In this document: positions 9,996 to 17,642 of the stretch, piece after piece
Layout: the number at the start of each line of letters is the position of its first letter
How positions within the stretch are numbered: position 1 is the first letter of the stretch
NCBI GenBank assembly: GCA_023428295.1
Contig: JAEYYV010000322.1
Coordinates: forward strand, 1 to 21,358
Source of the DNA: Pseudomonadota bacterium
GTDB lineage: Bacteria; Myxococcota_A; Polyangia; Haliangiales; Haliangiaceae
Length of the DNA: 21,358 bases
Direction of reading: 5' to 3'
Made by a program: the position numbers and the translations under genes
The notes under the pieces: generated by a model
Databases searched by the model: none
Seen by the model: only the letters and a program-made list of their open reading frames with translations
Told to the model about the DNA's origin: nothing

Positions 9996-10937
9996 TCAAG
10001 ATGCCGTACCGCGCTCGGTCTGGCGGCGTGCGCGCGCCATCTTGCCGACGTGCGCCTTGAGATACTTCGACGGTAGCTCGTGGCCCACAAACGTCGCGGC
10101 GGTGCGCGAGGCCTGGGTCAGCTTGTCGAGATCGATGCCGGTGTGGACGCCCATCGCGTGCAGCATCGCGACGACATCTTCGGTCGCGAGGTTTCCCGAC
10201 GCGCCCGGTGCATACGGACAACCACCGAGGCCACCGGCCGAGGCGTCGATCGTGGTGACGCCCATCTGCAACCCGACGAGGCAGTTCGCGAGCGCGGTGC
10301 CCTGCGTGTCGTGGAAGTGCATCGCGATCGATTCGGGCGGGTGCTTCGCGAGCACGCGCTCGAGGACGTGCTCCACCTGGCGCGGGTTAGCGACGCCGAT
10401 CGTGTCACCGAGCGACACTTGATACACGCCCATATCGCGCAGCTGCCCGGTGAGCTGGACCGCACGCTCGGGATCCACGTTGCCCTCGTACGGACAGCCG
10501 TACACCGTCGAGACGTAGGCGCGAACGGGAACGTTTGCCGCGCGCGCGACGGGGATGACCTCGTCGAACGCGGCGAGCGCTTCGGCGATCGTCTTGTTGA
10601 TGTTCTTCTTGTTGTGCGTCTCGGACGCGCTCAAGAACACCGCGATTTCTTTCATGCCCGCGGCGAGCGCGGCATCGAGGCCGCGGCGGTTGGGGACGAG
10701 CGCGCTCATGCGAACGCCCTCGGGGCGCTTCACGCCGCGCGCGACTTCACTCGCGTCGGCGAGCTGCGGGATCCACTTGGGTGAGACGAAGCTCGTGATC
10801 TCGATGTCTCGAACGCCGGCATCGACGAGCGCGTCGATGAAGCGCAGCTTGTCCGCGGTCGGGACCTGCCGTGCCTCGTTCTGGAGGCCGTCGCGCGGGC
10901 CGACCTCGTAGATCGTGACTTGCTCGGGCAGCCTCAT
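9996..10937 (-). CDS. hydroxymethylglutaryl-CoA lyase
   Basis: HMG-CoA lyase (313 aa) cleaves HMG-CoA to acetyl-CoA and acetoacetate in the cytoplasm, the last step of leucine degradation. The TIM-barrel DRE-TIM family marks are all visible: GPRDGLQNE with R15 and D16, the metal-binding HFHD with H207 and H209, and the signature loop GGCPYAPGASGNLATED with C240. Length is normal. The frame stays open far upstream, but the ATG at 10937 is chosen because the protein begins MRLPEQVTIYEVG as the family does, and because it overlaps the stop of the HAD phosphatase gene by the 4 bases ATGA. The hydratase gene follows after 17 bases. The other leucine pathway genes (isovaleryl-CoA dehydrogenase, methylcrotonyl-CoA carboxylase) are not in the window. 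Confidence 0.95.
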   Translation of the reverse strand: MRLPEQVTIYEVGPRDGLQNEARQVPTADKLRFIDALVDAGVRDIEITSFVSPKWIPQLADASEVARGVKRPEGVRMSALVPNRRGLDAALAAGMKEIAVFLSASETHNKKNINKTIAEALAAFDEVIPVARAANVPVRAYVSTVYGCPYEGNVDPERAVQLTGQLRDMGVYQVSLGDTIGVANPRQVEHVLERVLAKHPPESIAMHFHDTQGTALANCLVGLQMGVTTIDASAGGLGGCPYAPGASGNLATEDVVAMLHAMGVHTGIDLDKLTQASRTAATFVGHELPSKYLKAHVGKMARARRQTERGTAS

Positions 10938-11626
10938 GGGAGGGCCGAACCATAGTCCCGTGGATCGATTGTGGCTAGCTCGTCGAGCAGCCTGGGAAAC
11001 GCCTCCAGCGTGTCGATCACGCGGTGGGCCCCGGACTGGTCCCACCCGCCGAAGTTTCCCGCACGGACCGCGACCACGATACATCCGGCCGCGCGGCCGG
11101 CCGCGATGCCCGCCACCGAGTCCTCGACGACAACACACTGGTGCGGCTCCACGCCTAGCTTCGCGACGGCCATCTGGTAGCCATCGGGCGCGGGCTTGGA
11201 GCGCGGAACGTCCTCGGCGGCGAAGATGACGTCGAACGCAGCTTCGGGGCCGATGAGCGGCAGCACCTGCGTGGCCTCGACGCGCGAGCTGCCGGTGACG
11301 AGCGCGCGCGGTAGCGATCGGGTCATGCGCAACACCTCGCGCGCGCCGGGCAACACGGTGATGCCGAGCTCCGCGAACACCTCGTCGCGCATCATCGCGG
11401 TGCGCGCGACGGTCTCCTCGCGGTTCCACGACAGCTGCGGATAGCGCGACTTCAGCGAGTCGTAGATCGCCACCCACGAGCGGCCGATGATGAAGTCCTT
11501 GTCGTACTGCTCGAGCTGGATCCCGAGGCCGCGCGACAGGGCGCGCGCCATGGCCTCACCAGTCTCGCGCTCGGAGTCCACGAGCGTACCGTCGAGATCG
11601 AACAGAAAAGCCTGCGGCGCGGGCAC
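10934..11626 (-). CDS. HAD-superfamily hydrolase (beta-phosphoglucomutase/phosphoglycolate phosphatase-like)
   Basis: A 230-residue HAD phosphatase with a subclass I cap between motifs I and II. Motif I is FDLDGT with nucleophile D10 and general acid D12; motif II is the VTGSS Thr111; motif III is K144 in SKPAPDGY; motif IV is VVEDS with E168 and D169. It should remove phosphate from, or isomerise, a small sugar- or glycolate-type phosphate in the cytoplasm; the substrate cannot be told. The GTG start at 11626 is the first gene of the operon with HMG-CoA lyase (ATGA overlap) and the hydratase. A phosphatase is not part of the leucine pathway, so it may do housekeeping repair of a side product, or simply share the promoter. 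TTACAT lies 9 bases before the GTG as a possible -10. Confidence 0.92.
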   Translation of the reverse strand: MPAPQAFLFDLDGTLVDSERETGEAMARALSRGLGIQLEQYDKDFIIGRSWVAIYDSLKSRYPQLSWNREETVARTAMMRDEVFAELGITVLPGAREVLRMTRSLPRALVTGSSRVEATQVLPLIGPEAAFDVIFAAEDVPRSKPAPDGYQMAVAKLGVEPHQCVVVEDSVAGIAAGRAAGCIVVAVRAGNFGGWDQSGAHRVIDTLEAFPRLLDELATIDPRDYGSALP

Positions 11627-11695
11627 CTACGCCGGATGTAACCGGGGCAGCAACGTCATGCACTATCTCCGTGTCACATTCGCTACGGAGGCATG
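11627..11695. promoter_or_regulatory. divergent promoter region between HAD operon and HEAT lipoprotein
   Basis: This 69-base gap separates divergent starts and must hold the plus-strand promoter and probably the minus-strand one. TTACAT on the minus strand lies 9 bases before the GTG of the HAD gene. On the plus strand GGAGG (11687-11691) is a good ribosome binding site for the ATG at 11696. TATCTC near 11664 is a possible plus-strand -10. No operator repeat was seen. Confidence 0.4.
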
Positions 11696-13078
11696 ATGTT
11701 CCGGTCTTTCGTCCGCACGGGTGTTCTGGGTTTCCTTCTCGTGGCCTGCGGTCACGCGCAGCAATCGGTCTCGCTCTACGAGGCGGGTGACTACGCGGGG
11801 GCGGCGAAGGCCGCCGACGACGGACTCGCCAAGCATCCGCAGGACGAGGGCCTCCACCAGATGCGCGTGCGTGCGGCGCTCGCGCAGGGCGACTCGCTCG
11901 GCCTCGCGCGCGCGTATCACAACTACAAGTCCGCGATCGGCGAGGACGACAAGGAGCTCGTGCGCGAGGTCGCGATCGCGACGCTCGAGGCGGGCCTCCA
12001 GTCGCCGTCGGCGAAGATGAACGTGCTCGCGATCCAAGCGATCGAAGCGGCCGAGCTGCAAGAGCTCGCCGACGCGGTCGCGCAGAAGATGGAGAGCAAG
12101 GATGATCGCGTGGTCGCCGCTGCCGCGATCGCGATCCTCCGCGGTGGCTATCTGCAAGCGCCGGGCGTCGCCGCCGATCTGCTCGCGAGCGAGAACGCGG
12201 AAGCGCGCGCGATCGTCATCGAGGGCCTCGGCAAGAAGGCGGGCACGCTCGCGCTCGACGATCTACGGAGAGCCGCCACCGATCCCGATCCGCGCGTGCG
12301 CCGCATCGCGATCCGCTGGCTCGGACAGCTGAAGGATCAGAGCGCGGTCGCGCTGCTCACGCGCCGCATGCGCGATCCCGACGAGGCCGTGCGCGCTGCA
12401 TCGGCCACCGGGCTCGCGCGCATCGGCATCGGCAACCTCGAGTCGCTCGGTTCGCAAGCCTTGAAGGATCACGCGCTCGCCGTACGCCTCGCGGGCATCG
12501 AGCTGCTCGCCGCGGCCAAGCGCATCGATCGTCTCGTGCAGGTCGCCGAGAGCGATCGCGATCCCATGGTCGCCGCGGAAGCAGCGCTCGAAGCCAAGCG
12601 CTCCGACCTCGCGATCGCCGCCGTGCAGAAGGCCGCGCAGGCCGAGCTGTGGACCATGCGCGCCGGCGCCGCGAACCTCGCGACGCGTGCGTTCGGTCGC
12701 GACAAGGCCGCGCCGTTCCTGCTCGGCCTGACGTCCGACAACGACGCGGGCGTTCGCCTCTCTGCCGCTCGCGCGCTCGCGCATGCCGGGGACAAGGCCA
12801 CCGCGTTACGCGTGTTCGCCGCCGCGCTCGAGGATCCCGAGCGTCGCCTCTCGGCAGCGCAAGACCTCGCGGTCCTCGGCGATCCGCGTGGCATCGCGAT
12901 CCTCGACGAGGCCGCGCGCGATCTCGGCGCGACGCCCGACGTGCGCAGCGCCGCGGTCAACGCGCATCGCGGTGCGCGCGTGATCACCGCGGGCCTCGTC
13001 GCCGCGCTCGCCGATTCATCGGGCCTCGTGCGCGTCGAGGCAGCCGCCGTGCTGATCTCGCTCGCGAAGAAGAAGTAG
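11696..13078 (+). CDS. HEAT-repeat lipoprotein
   Basis: A 460-residue lipoprotein. The signal peptide ends at lipobox LLVAC (Cys18), followed by GHAQQ. A short TPR-like pair comes first (YEAGDYAGAAKAADDGLAKH), then almost the whole chain is HEAT/PBS-type alpha repeats, for example DPDPRVRRIAIRWLGQLKD, DPDEAVRAASATGLARIG and DNDAGVRLSAARALAHAG. It ends in a basic LAKKK. Such solenoids are binding scaffolds; the partner is unknown. The lack of Asp at +2 after Cys gives no clear inner-membrane retention signal, so outer membrane is plausible. The ATG at 11696 is preferred to 11693 because GGAGG at 11687-11691 then has a workable 4-base spacer. The gene stands alone, divergent from the HAD operon and convergent with the SWIM gene 4 bases away. 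Confidence 0.88.
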   Translation: MFRSFVRTGVLGFLLVACGHAQQSVSLYEAGDYAGAAKAADDGLAKHPQDEGLHQMRVRAALAQGDSLGLARAYHNYKSAIGEDDKELVREVAIATLEAGLQSPSAKMNVLAIQAIEAAELQELADAVAQKMESKDDRVVAAAAIAILRGGYLQAPGVAADLLASENAEARAIVIEGLGKKAGTLALDDLRRAATDPDPRVRRIAIRWLGQLKDQSAVALLTRRMRDPDEAVRAASATGLARIGIGNLESLGSQALKDHALAVRLAGIELLAAAKRIDRLVQVAESDRDPMVAAEAALEAKRSDLAIAAVQKAAQAELWTMRAGAANLATRAFGRDKAAPFLLGLTSDNDAGVRLSAARALAHAGDKATALRVFAAALEDPERRLSAAQDLAVLGDPRGIAILDEAARDLGATPDVRSAAVNAHRGARVITAGLVAALADSSGLVRVEAAAVLISLAKKK

Positions 13079-13082
13079 CGCG

Positions 13083-13544
13083 CTACGTACGGCGCGCGAG
13101 CAAGTCGAGCGCGAGCCGCTTCAGGTCGTCACACAGATCGTCGTTCTGCATCGCCATGCCGACCAAGCCGTCGACGAGCTCGGGTTGCGTGACGTGGTTC
13201 AGCGCCTCGCGCAGGACTCCCATGCCTTTGCGCGCGGCCGCTCGCTCCTGCTCGAGGTGATGCAACGCGATCGCCACCGCGTGCTTGCAGAACTGCCGCG
13301 TGACGCCGACGGGGCACGTGCACTCGTAGCCGACGCCCTCGTCGCGCATCCAGATCTTGCACGCGTAGTCGCGCCTGCCCGCCTCGTTCGGCGTCACGGT
13401 GCCGCGCAGTCCGCCCTCGATCACCTCGACGGCCTGCACGCGCTGCGACTTCCAGCACTCCTCGCCGCGCTCGAACGTCTTCGCCCCGACCAGCACCGCG
13501 ATCGTCTCGCGGTGGAGGATGCTCGCGATCCCGCGCACTCTCAT
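13083..13544 (-). CDS. SWIM zinc-finger protein
   Basis: A 153-residue cytoplasmic protein with a SWIM zinc finger, C75-x-C77-x8-C86-x-H88 in YECTCPVGVTRQFCKHAVA, preceded by strands that wrap around it (FERGEECWKSQRVQAVEVIEGGLRGTV). SWIM domains bind nucleic acid or protein and in bacteria are usually attached to SNF2 helicases or other domains. Here the domain is almost alone, with a short helical tail ending LLARRT. The ATG at 13544 is chosen because a TAGAAT -10-like box ends exactly 7 bases upstream; an in-frame ATG at 13553 overlaps that box and would add three residues. It may be cotranscribed with, or separated by a hairpin from, the Cys-rich lipoprotein gene upstream. A stand-alone adaptor or regulator is the simplest guess. 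Confidence 0.85.
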   Translation of the reverse strand: MRVRGIASILHRETIAVLVGAKTFERGEECWKSQRVQAVEVIEGGLRGTVTPNEAGRRDYACKIWMRDEGVGYECTCPVGVTRQFCKHAVAIALHHLEQERAAARKGMGVLREALNHVTQPELVDGLVGMAMQNDDLCDDLKRLALDLLARRT

Positions 13545-13551
13545 GCGCCAC

Positions 13552-13557
13552 ATTCTA
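13552..13557 (-). promoter_or_regulatory. -10-like box TAGAAT before SWIM gene
   Basis: TAGAAT on the minus strand is one change from the sigma-70 consensus TATAAT and ends 7 bases before the ATG at 13544, with no Shine-Dalgarno sequence between. This fits leaderless transcription. No clear -35 element is seen about 17 bases further up. Confidence 0.4.
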
Positions 13558-13577
13558 CTGCGAGTGAGATCTCGCTC

Positions 13578-13600
13578 GTCTGCCGCGTGTTGCGGCAGGC
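13578..13600 (-). terminator. GC-rich hairpin after Cys-rich lipoprotein gene
   Basis: CTGCCGC (13580-13586) pairs perfectly with GCGGCAG (13592-13598) over a 5-base loop, and the stem extends by a GU and a GC pair to 13578/13600. It begins 9 bases after the stop of the minus-strand Cys-rich lipoprotein gene and ends before the SWIM gene's promoter-like box. There is no T-run, so it may act as a weak terminator or an RNA 3'-end stabiliser. Confidence 0.45.
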
Positions 13601-13608
13601 CGATCCCG

Positions 13609-13956
13609 TTAGCGCGTGCAGCTGTTCGCCGCCAATGGACGGCAGACGCCAGCGTTGGTGCATTGCACGGCCTGGCCGTTCTGCATCGGGCACGGGTTGT
13701 TCGCATCGCACTGCTGCGTGCAGACCTGGATGCCCGGCGCTGGCATGTTGAAGCTGCGGCAGTTGGTCGACATGCACTGCGCGTTGTCCGTGCACGGATC
13801 GTAGAGTGCGTTCGTGCAGGCGGCAGCGCTACCCGCGTCCGAACCCGTGCCCGAGTCGTTGGGGCTCGGCTCCCCTCCGTCATCACCACAACCCGCAACG
13901 CTTGCAACACCGAGCGCGAATGCGATCACGACGTACGAGTTCCTCATCACGCTCAT
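13609..13956 (-). CDS. small Cys-rich lipoprotein
   Basis: A 115-residue lipoprotein. The signal peptide ends at lipobox SVAGC (Cys23) and is followed by an acidic Gly/Ser/Asp linker (GDDGGEPSPNDSGTGSDAGS). The mature domain has ten cysteines in about 70 residues, in patterns such as CTDNAQCMSTNC, CTQQCDANNPC and CTNAGVC, suggesting five disulphides and an extracellular or periplasmic site. Small Cys-rich lipoproteins with this kind of linker are abundant in myxobacteria and mostly have no assigned function. An in-frame ATG at 13947 would shorten the n-region by three residues and still give a good signal peptide. The gene is divergent from another lipoprotein gene starting at 14143. Confidence 0.85.
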   Translation of the reverse strand: MSVMRNSYVVIAFALGVASVAGCGDDGGEPSPNDSGTGSDAGSAAACTNALYDPCTDNAQCMSTNCRSFNMPAPGIQVCTQQCDANNPCPMQNGQAVQCTNAGVCRPLAANSCTR

Positions 13957-14142
13957 CTTCGGTCACGTGCGCGCGGACAGCAAAATGTCTGGCGGTTACA
14001 CGCCTGTCACACCTCGACTCCCCCACCCGGATCGGGGGCACCGCGCACCAGCCGATCGCGCCACGTAACATCGCTGTCATCCGGTTCGACCGACTTATCA
14101 CCGAACACGGCGAAGGCACATCGCTTGCTCTTCCTGTGCAGC
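13957..14142. other. intergenic region between divergent lipoprotein genes
   Basis: This 186-base gap should carry two divergent promoters. An inverted repeat, CCCCC (14020-14024) with GGGGG (14034-14038), could form a GC hairpin with a 9-base loop near the middle. AT-richer spots that could be -10 boxes are CATTTT on the minus strand near 13985 and TTATCA near 14095 on the plus strand. No ribosome binding site is evident before 14143. No open frame with coding character was seen. Confidence 0.35.
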
Positions 14143-14850
<708 letters not shown>

Positions 14851-14859
14851 CGTCGAGTC

Positions 14860-14875
14860 GTTACCCGTGTGTAAC
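14860..14875. repeat. inverted repeat GTTAC-N6-GTAAC
   Basis: GTTAC (14860-14864) and GTAAC (14871-14875) are perfect inverted copies separated by CCGTGT, starting 9 bases after the lipoprotein stop at 14850. The symmetric, locally AT-richer form suits a dimeric regulator's operator controlling the operon that starts at 14936; a short terminator stem is the other reading. Confidence 0.35.
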
Positions 14876-14913
14876 CAGCGAGAGCGCCGCGCTGGCACAA
14901 GCTGATCGCGGCA

Positions 14914-14930
14914 CCTCGTGTGCCGAGGGG
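14914..14930 (+). promoter_or_regulatory. ribosome binding site inside a small hairpin
   Basis: GAGGGG (14925-14930) is a good Shine-Dalgarno site 5 bases before the ATG at 14936 and decides that start. CCTCG (14914-14918) can pair with CGAGG (14924-14928) over a 5-base loop and would cover it, so translation might be tuned by this stem. Confidence 0.4.
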
Positions 14931-14935
14931 AACGC

Positions 14936-16183
14936 ATGGTTCGTACGTTCATCGCGCTCGTCGTGGGGGTGGTCGCGCTCGCGCCGACATCGGCCGAGGC
15001 CGCGTGTCCATCGCCAGCACCGACGTGTCAAAGCTTGATCGATGCGGGCCAGACCGTGGTCTACGCGCAGGTCGGCGACACCCAGAACAACTTGATGCGC
15101 AGGCTCGGGCGCCTGCTGCGCGACAACACGGGCAAGCCGCTCACGCTCGCGTGGTTCACGTCCGGATCGTGCGTGAACATCACCGCCGCGTACACGCGCG
15201 TCGCGGCGCCGACCGGGCAGGTGATGCAGTACGTGCCATCGGTCGCCGAGGATGTTGCGTGGGTGCCCGACGCGCCAGCACCACCGGCGCTGCCAGATCC
15301 GACGTGCACCTGCACGCTCGGCGCAGGCGTGGTCCCAGACGTCATCAACTCGGCGCTGTTCAACTCCGCATGTCCGAGCGGTGACGGCGCCGTGCCCGCG
15401 CACGTGGGGCTCGCGAAAGGTCCGGTGCAGGCCTACGTGCTCGCGGTGCCCGAAGCATCGACGCAGACCGCGATCACGTTCGAGGAGGCGTACTTCGTTT
15501 TTGGCTTCGGCGCGGCGGGAATGGTGATCCCGTGGCTCGACGAAGCGCAGATGTTCATCCGCACCGCGAGCAAGAGCACGCTCGTCGCGTGGGCCAAGAA
15601 CATCGGCGTGGACCCGCTCAAGTGGAAGGGCGTGCGTCACGACGGCTCCCCGATGGTGGTCGCCGATCTCGAAGGCACGACGGCGCCGCAGAGCGCGATC
15701 GGGATCCTCGGGGCCGAGGTGTACGACGCCGAGCGCGCGAAGCTGAACGTGCTCGCGTACAAGTCGAAGGGCCAGTACTACGCGTACTACCCGGACTCGA
15801 CGTCCTCGTCGTTCGACAAGAGGAACGTTCGCGATGGTCACTACACGGTGTGGTCGCCGACGATCTGGATGGACCACGTCACCGCGGGGACACCGACGGA
15901 TCCAAACGCGCGCTACATCATCGACATCATCGTCGGCAGGACGGTCGATCCGACGCCGAGCTTCGACACGATCGAGCCCATCGCGAAGGTCGGCCTCGTT
16001 CCCGATTGCGCGATGCAGGTGACGCGTAGCTTCGAGGGCGGCCCGCTCTCGCTCTACACGCCGGCACAGAAGTGCAGCTGCAAGTACGAGAGCCTCGTCG
16101 ATCAGACATCGTGTGCGGCGTGCTCCGAATCGTCACCGTGCGCCACGGGCACCTGCAGCTTTGGCTACTGCGAGGCACCATGA
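14936..16183 (+). CDS. secreted substrate-binding-protein-like protein with Cys-rich tail
   Basis: A 415-residue exported protein; the signal peptide is residues 1-22, ending AEA before ACPSP. The middle looks like a type 2 periplasmic binding protein of the PstS-like kind: WFTSGSCVNITAAY, AITFEEAYFVFGFG, QSAIGILGAEVYDAERAKLN and SFDKRNVRDGHYTVWSPT. The last 38 or so residues add a knot of seven cysteines (KCSCKYES, SCAACSESSPC, TCSFGYC), like a small EGF-type or wall-binding module. It is the first gene of the operon that continues with a lipoprotein (ATGA overlap), porin, DUF2135-like lipoprotein, TonB-dependent receptor and another lipoprotein. No ABC permease or ATPase is present, so if it binds a ligand it may pass it to, or receive it from, the outer-membrane proteins. 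The ligand is unknown; phosphate is one guess from the fold and the porin type. Confidence 0.75.
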   Translation: MVRTFIALVVGVVALAPTSAEAACPSPAPTCQSLIDAGQTVVYAQVGDTQNNLMRRLGRLLRDNTGKPLTLAWFTSGSCVNITAAYTRVAAPTGQVMQYVPSVAEDVAWVPDAPAPPALPDPTCTCTLGAGVVPDVINSALFNSACPSGDGAVPAHVGLAKGPVQAYVLAVPEASTQTAITFEEAYFVFGFGAAGMVIPWLDEAQMFIRTASKSTLVAWAKNIGVDPLKWKGVRHDGSPMVVADLEGTTAPQSAIGILGAEVYDAERAKLNVLAYKSKGQYYAYYPDSTSSSFDKRNVRDGHYTVWSPTIWMDHVTAGTPTDPNARYIIDIIVGRTVDPTPSFDTIEPIAKVGLVPDCAMQVTRSFEGGPLSLYTPAQKCSCKYESLVDQTSCAACSESSPCATGTCSFGYCEAP

Positions 16184-16413
16184 AAAAGGCACTCTTCGCA
16201 CTGACCTTGGTGTTCGCGGGGTGCGGCGACGATGGATCGGCACCCCAAGACGCTGCACGGCCGGTCGATGGCGGCGCGCCCGATGCGGACTGCTTCACGA
16301 ACCCGCAGACCCACGAGGAGATCATCAACGCGTGTACGACGGCGCAGAAGATCACGAAGAATCCGACGCTGCCGCTCCTCGATGCAGATGGCTCGTTGCC
16401 TCCAGTGCCCTGA
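16180..16413 (+). CDS. small lipoprotein
   Basis: A 77-residue protein beginning MKKALFALTLVFAGC, a clear lipoprotein signal with Cys15 after lipobox VFAGC, then an acidic linker (GDDGSAPQDAARPVDGG). The short mature part (DADCFTNPQTHEEIINACTT) has two cysteines that could form one disulphide and ends in GSLPPVP. No family was recognised. Its ATG overlaps the stop of the preceding gene by ATGA, so it is translationally coupled, and its 3' end overlaps the region that must encode the porin's signal peptide. In context it may be an accessory lipoprotein of the outer-membrane operon. Confidence 0.8.
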   Translation: MKKALFALTLVFAGCGDDGSAPQDAARPVDGGAPDADCFTNPQTHEEIINACTTAQKITKNPTLPLLDADGSLPPVP

Positions 16414-17642
16414 TCCTCGCGACGGGCATCGCGCACGCGGACGAAGCTCGCCGCCCCGCGATCACGCTGCGCGGGTGGCAGCTCGATCTCACCGGCTACG
16501 TGCAAGCGGATCTGATTCCGTGGAGCCAGGACTCGCTCGACGAGCTCGATCCCGCGACGCGTGCTCCGCTGAACCACGAGCGCTTCTTGATCCGGCGCGG
16601 ACGCGTGCGCGTGGAAGCACACCGCGGCGACGCGTTCGGGACGTTCGAGCTCGACGGCAACACGATCGAGGGCGCCACCGCGCGCATCCTCGCCGCGCAG
16701 GTCGGCTGGACGTTCGAGCATGACGGCGCGCCGCTCGTCACGCTGAGCGCGGGCCTGTTCCGGACGCCCTTCGGCGCCGAGGTGCAGGCGCCCGAGCGCG
16801 ACAAGCCGTTCCTCGAGCCGCCCTCGTTCGCGCGCGCGCTGTTCCCGGGCAACTACGATGGAGGTGCGATGGTCGCCGGCCAGTACGGCCTCGCGCGATG
16901 GTCGCTCGCGATCGTGAACGGCTCGCCCGCCGGTGACATGCAGTGGCGCGGGCGCGATCCGGTGCGATCGTTCGATCTCGTCGGTCGCGTCGGTGCGGTG
17001 ATCGACCCGCGCGACGACGATGGCAAGACGCGGATCGAAGCGGGCGTCTCCGCGTCCACGGGCAAGGCGCTCTCGCCAGGCACGCCGCCGACCAAGGACG
17101 AGCTGCAGTGGATCGACGAGAACGGTGACGGCCAGATCCAGGTCGCCGACGAGATCACCGTGATTCCGGGCGGCCCGGGCACGCCTTCGACGCCGTTTGA
17201 CCACCAAGCGATCGGCGTCGATATCGCTGTCCACTGGTGCATCTGCGTGATCGGCCAAGGCACCGCGTTTGCCGAAGGCGTGATCGCGACCAACCTCGAT
17301 CGCGGGCTCGTCTACGCAGATCCGATCATGGCCACGCGCGATCTGCGGCACCTCGGCTTCGCGATCGGCGTGGTGCAATCGATCACCGACCACTCGGTCA
17401 TCGGCGTTCGCTACGATCGCTACGACGCCGACCGCGACGCGAACGAGCGACTCGGCCTGTCCATCGTCGACGCGTCGAAGATCTTCTCGACGCTGTCCAT
17501 CATGGCCTCCGCGCGATGGAACGACGCGCGCTTCGCCGTGCAGTACGATCGCGAGCGCAACCCGTTCGGCCGCGCCGACGACGGCTCGGTCACCACGCGG
17601 AGCGCCGATCGCATCACGCTGCGCGCGCAGGTGGGGTTCTAG
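16332..17642 (+). CDS. outer-membrane porin, Porin_O_P (OprO/OprP-like); start uncertain
   Basis: From about 16389 the frame reads a Sec signal peptide (RCRWLVASSALILATGIAHA before DE) followed by a beta-barrel porin: ITLRGWQLDLTGYVQADLIP, then HERFLIRRGRVRVEAHRGD, GLFRTPFGAEVQAPERDK, and a C-terminal strand LRAQVGF ending in Phe, as outer-membrane barrels do. The order of motifs fits the phosphate-selective porin O/P family, but anion selectivity cannot be read from this. The only canonical in-frame start close by is GTG 16332, which gives an odd acidic leader before the signal peptide. CTG 16410 overlaps the previous stop (CTGA) but leaves too short a signal. An out-of-frame ATG at 16388 would fit if one base were removed. 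The next gene starts directly after the stop. Confidence 0.8.
   Translation: MYDGAEDHEESDAAAPRCRWLVASSALILATGIAHADEARRPAITLRGWQLDLTGYVQADLIPWSQDSLDELDPATRAPLNHERFLIRRGRVRVEAHRGDAFGTFELDGNTIEGATARILAAQVGWTFEHDGAPLVTLSAGLFRTPFGAEVQAPERDKPFLEPPSFARALFPGNYDGGAMVAGQYGLARWSLAIVNGSPAGDMQWRGRDPVRSFDLVGRVGAVIDPRDDDGKTRIEAGVSASTGKALSPGTPPTKDELQWIDENGDGQIQVADEITVIPGGPGTPSTPFDHQAIGVDIAVHWCICVIGQGTAFAEGVIATNLDRGLVYADPIMATRDLRHLGFAIGVVQSITDHSVIGVRYDRYDADRDANERLGLSIVDASKIFSTLSIMASARWNDARFAVQYDRERNPFGRADDGSVTTRSADRITLRAQVGF

Noticed and set aside
8557..10422. Long plus-strand open frame opposite the hydratase and HMG-CoA lyase genes, and another at 6929-8137.
   Set aside because: They are antisense to well-recognised enzymes and envelope genes and show an Arg/His/Asp-rich composition typical of antisense reading.
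10938..11477. Upstream extension of HMG-CoA lyase through the HAD phosphatase gene.
   Set aside because: The extension is antigenic noise in a different frame from the HAD gene; the family start and the ATGA overlap both point to 10937.
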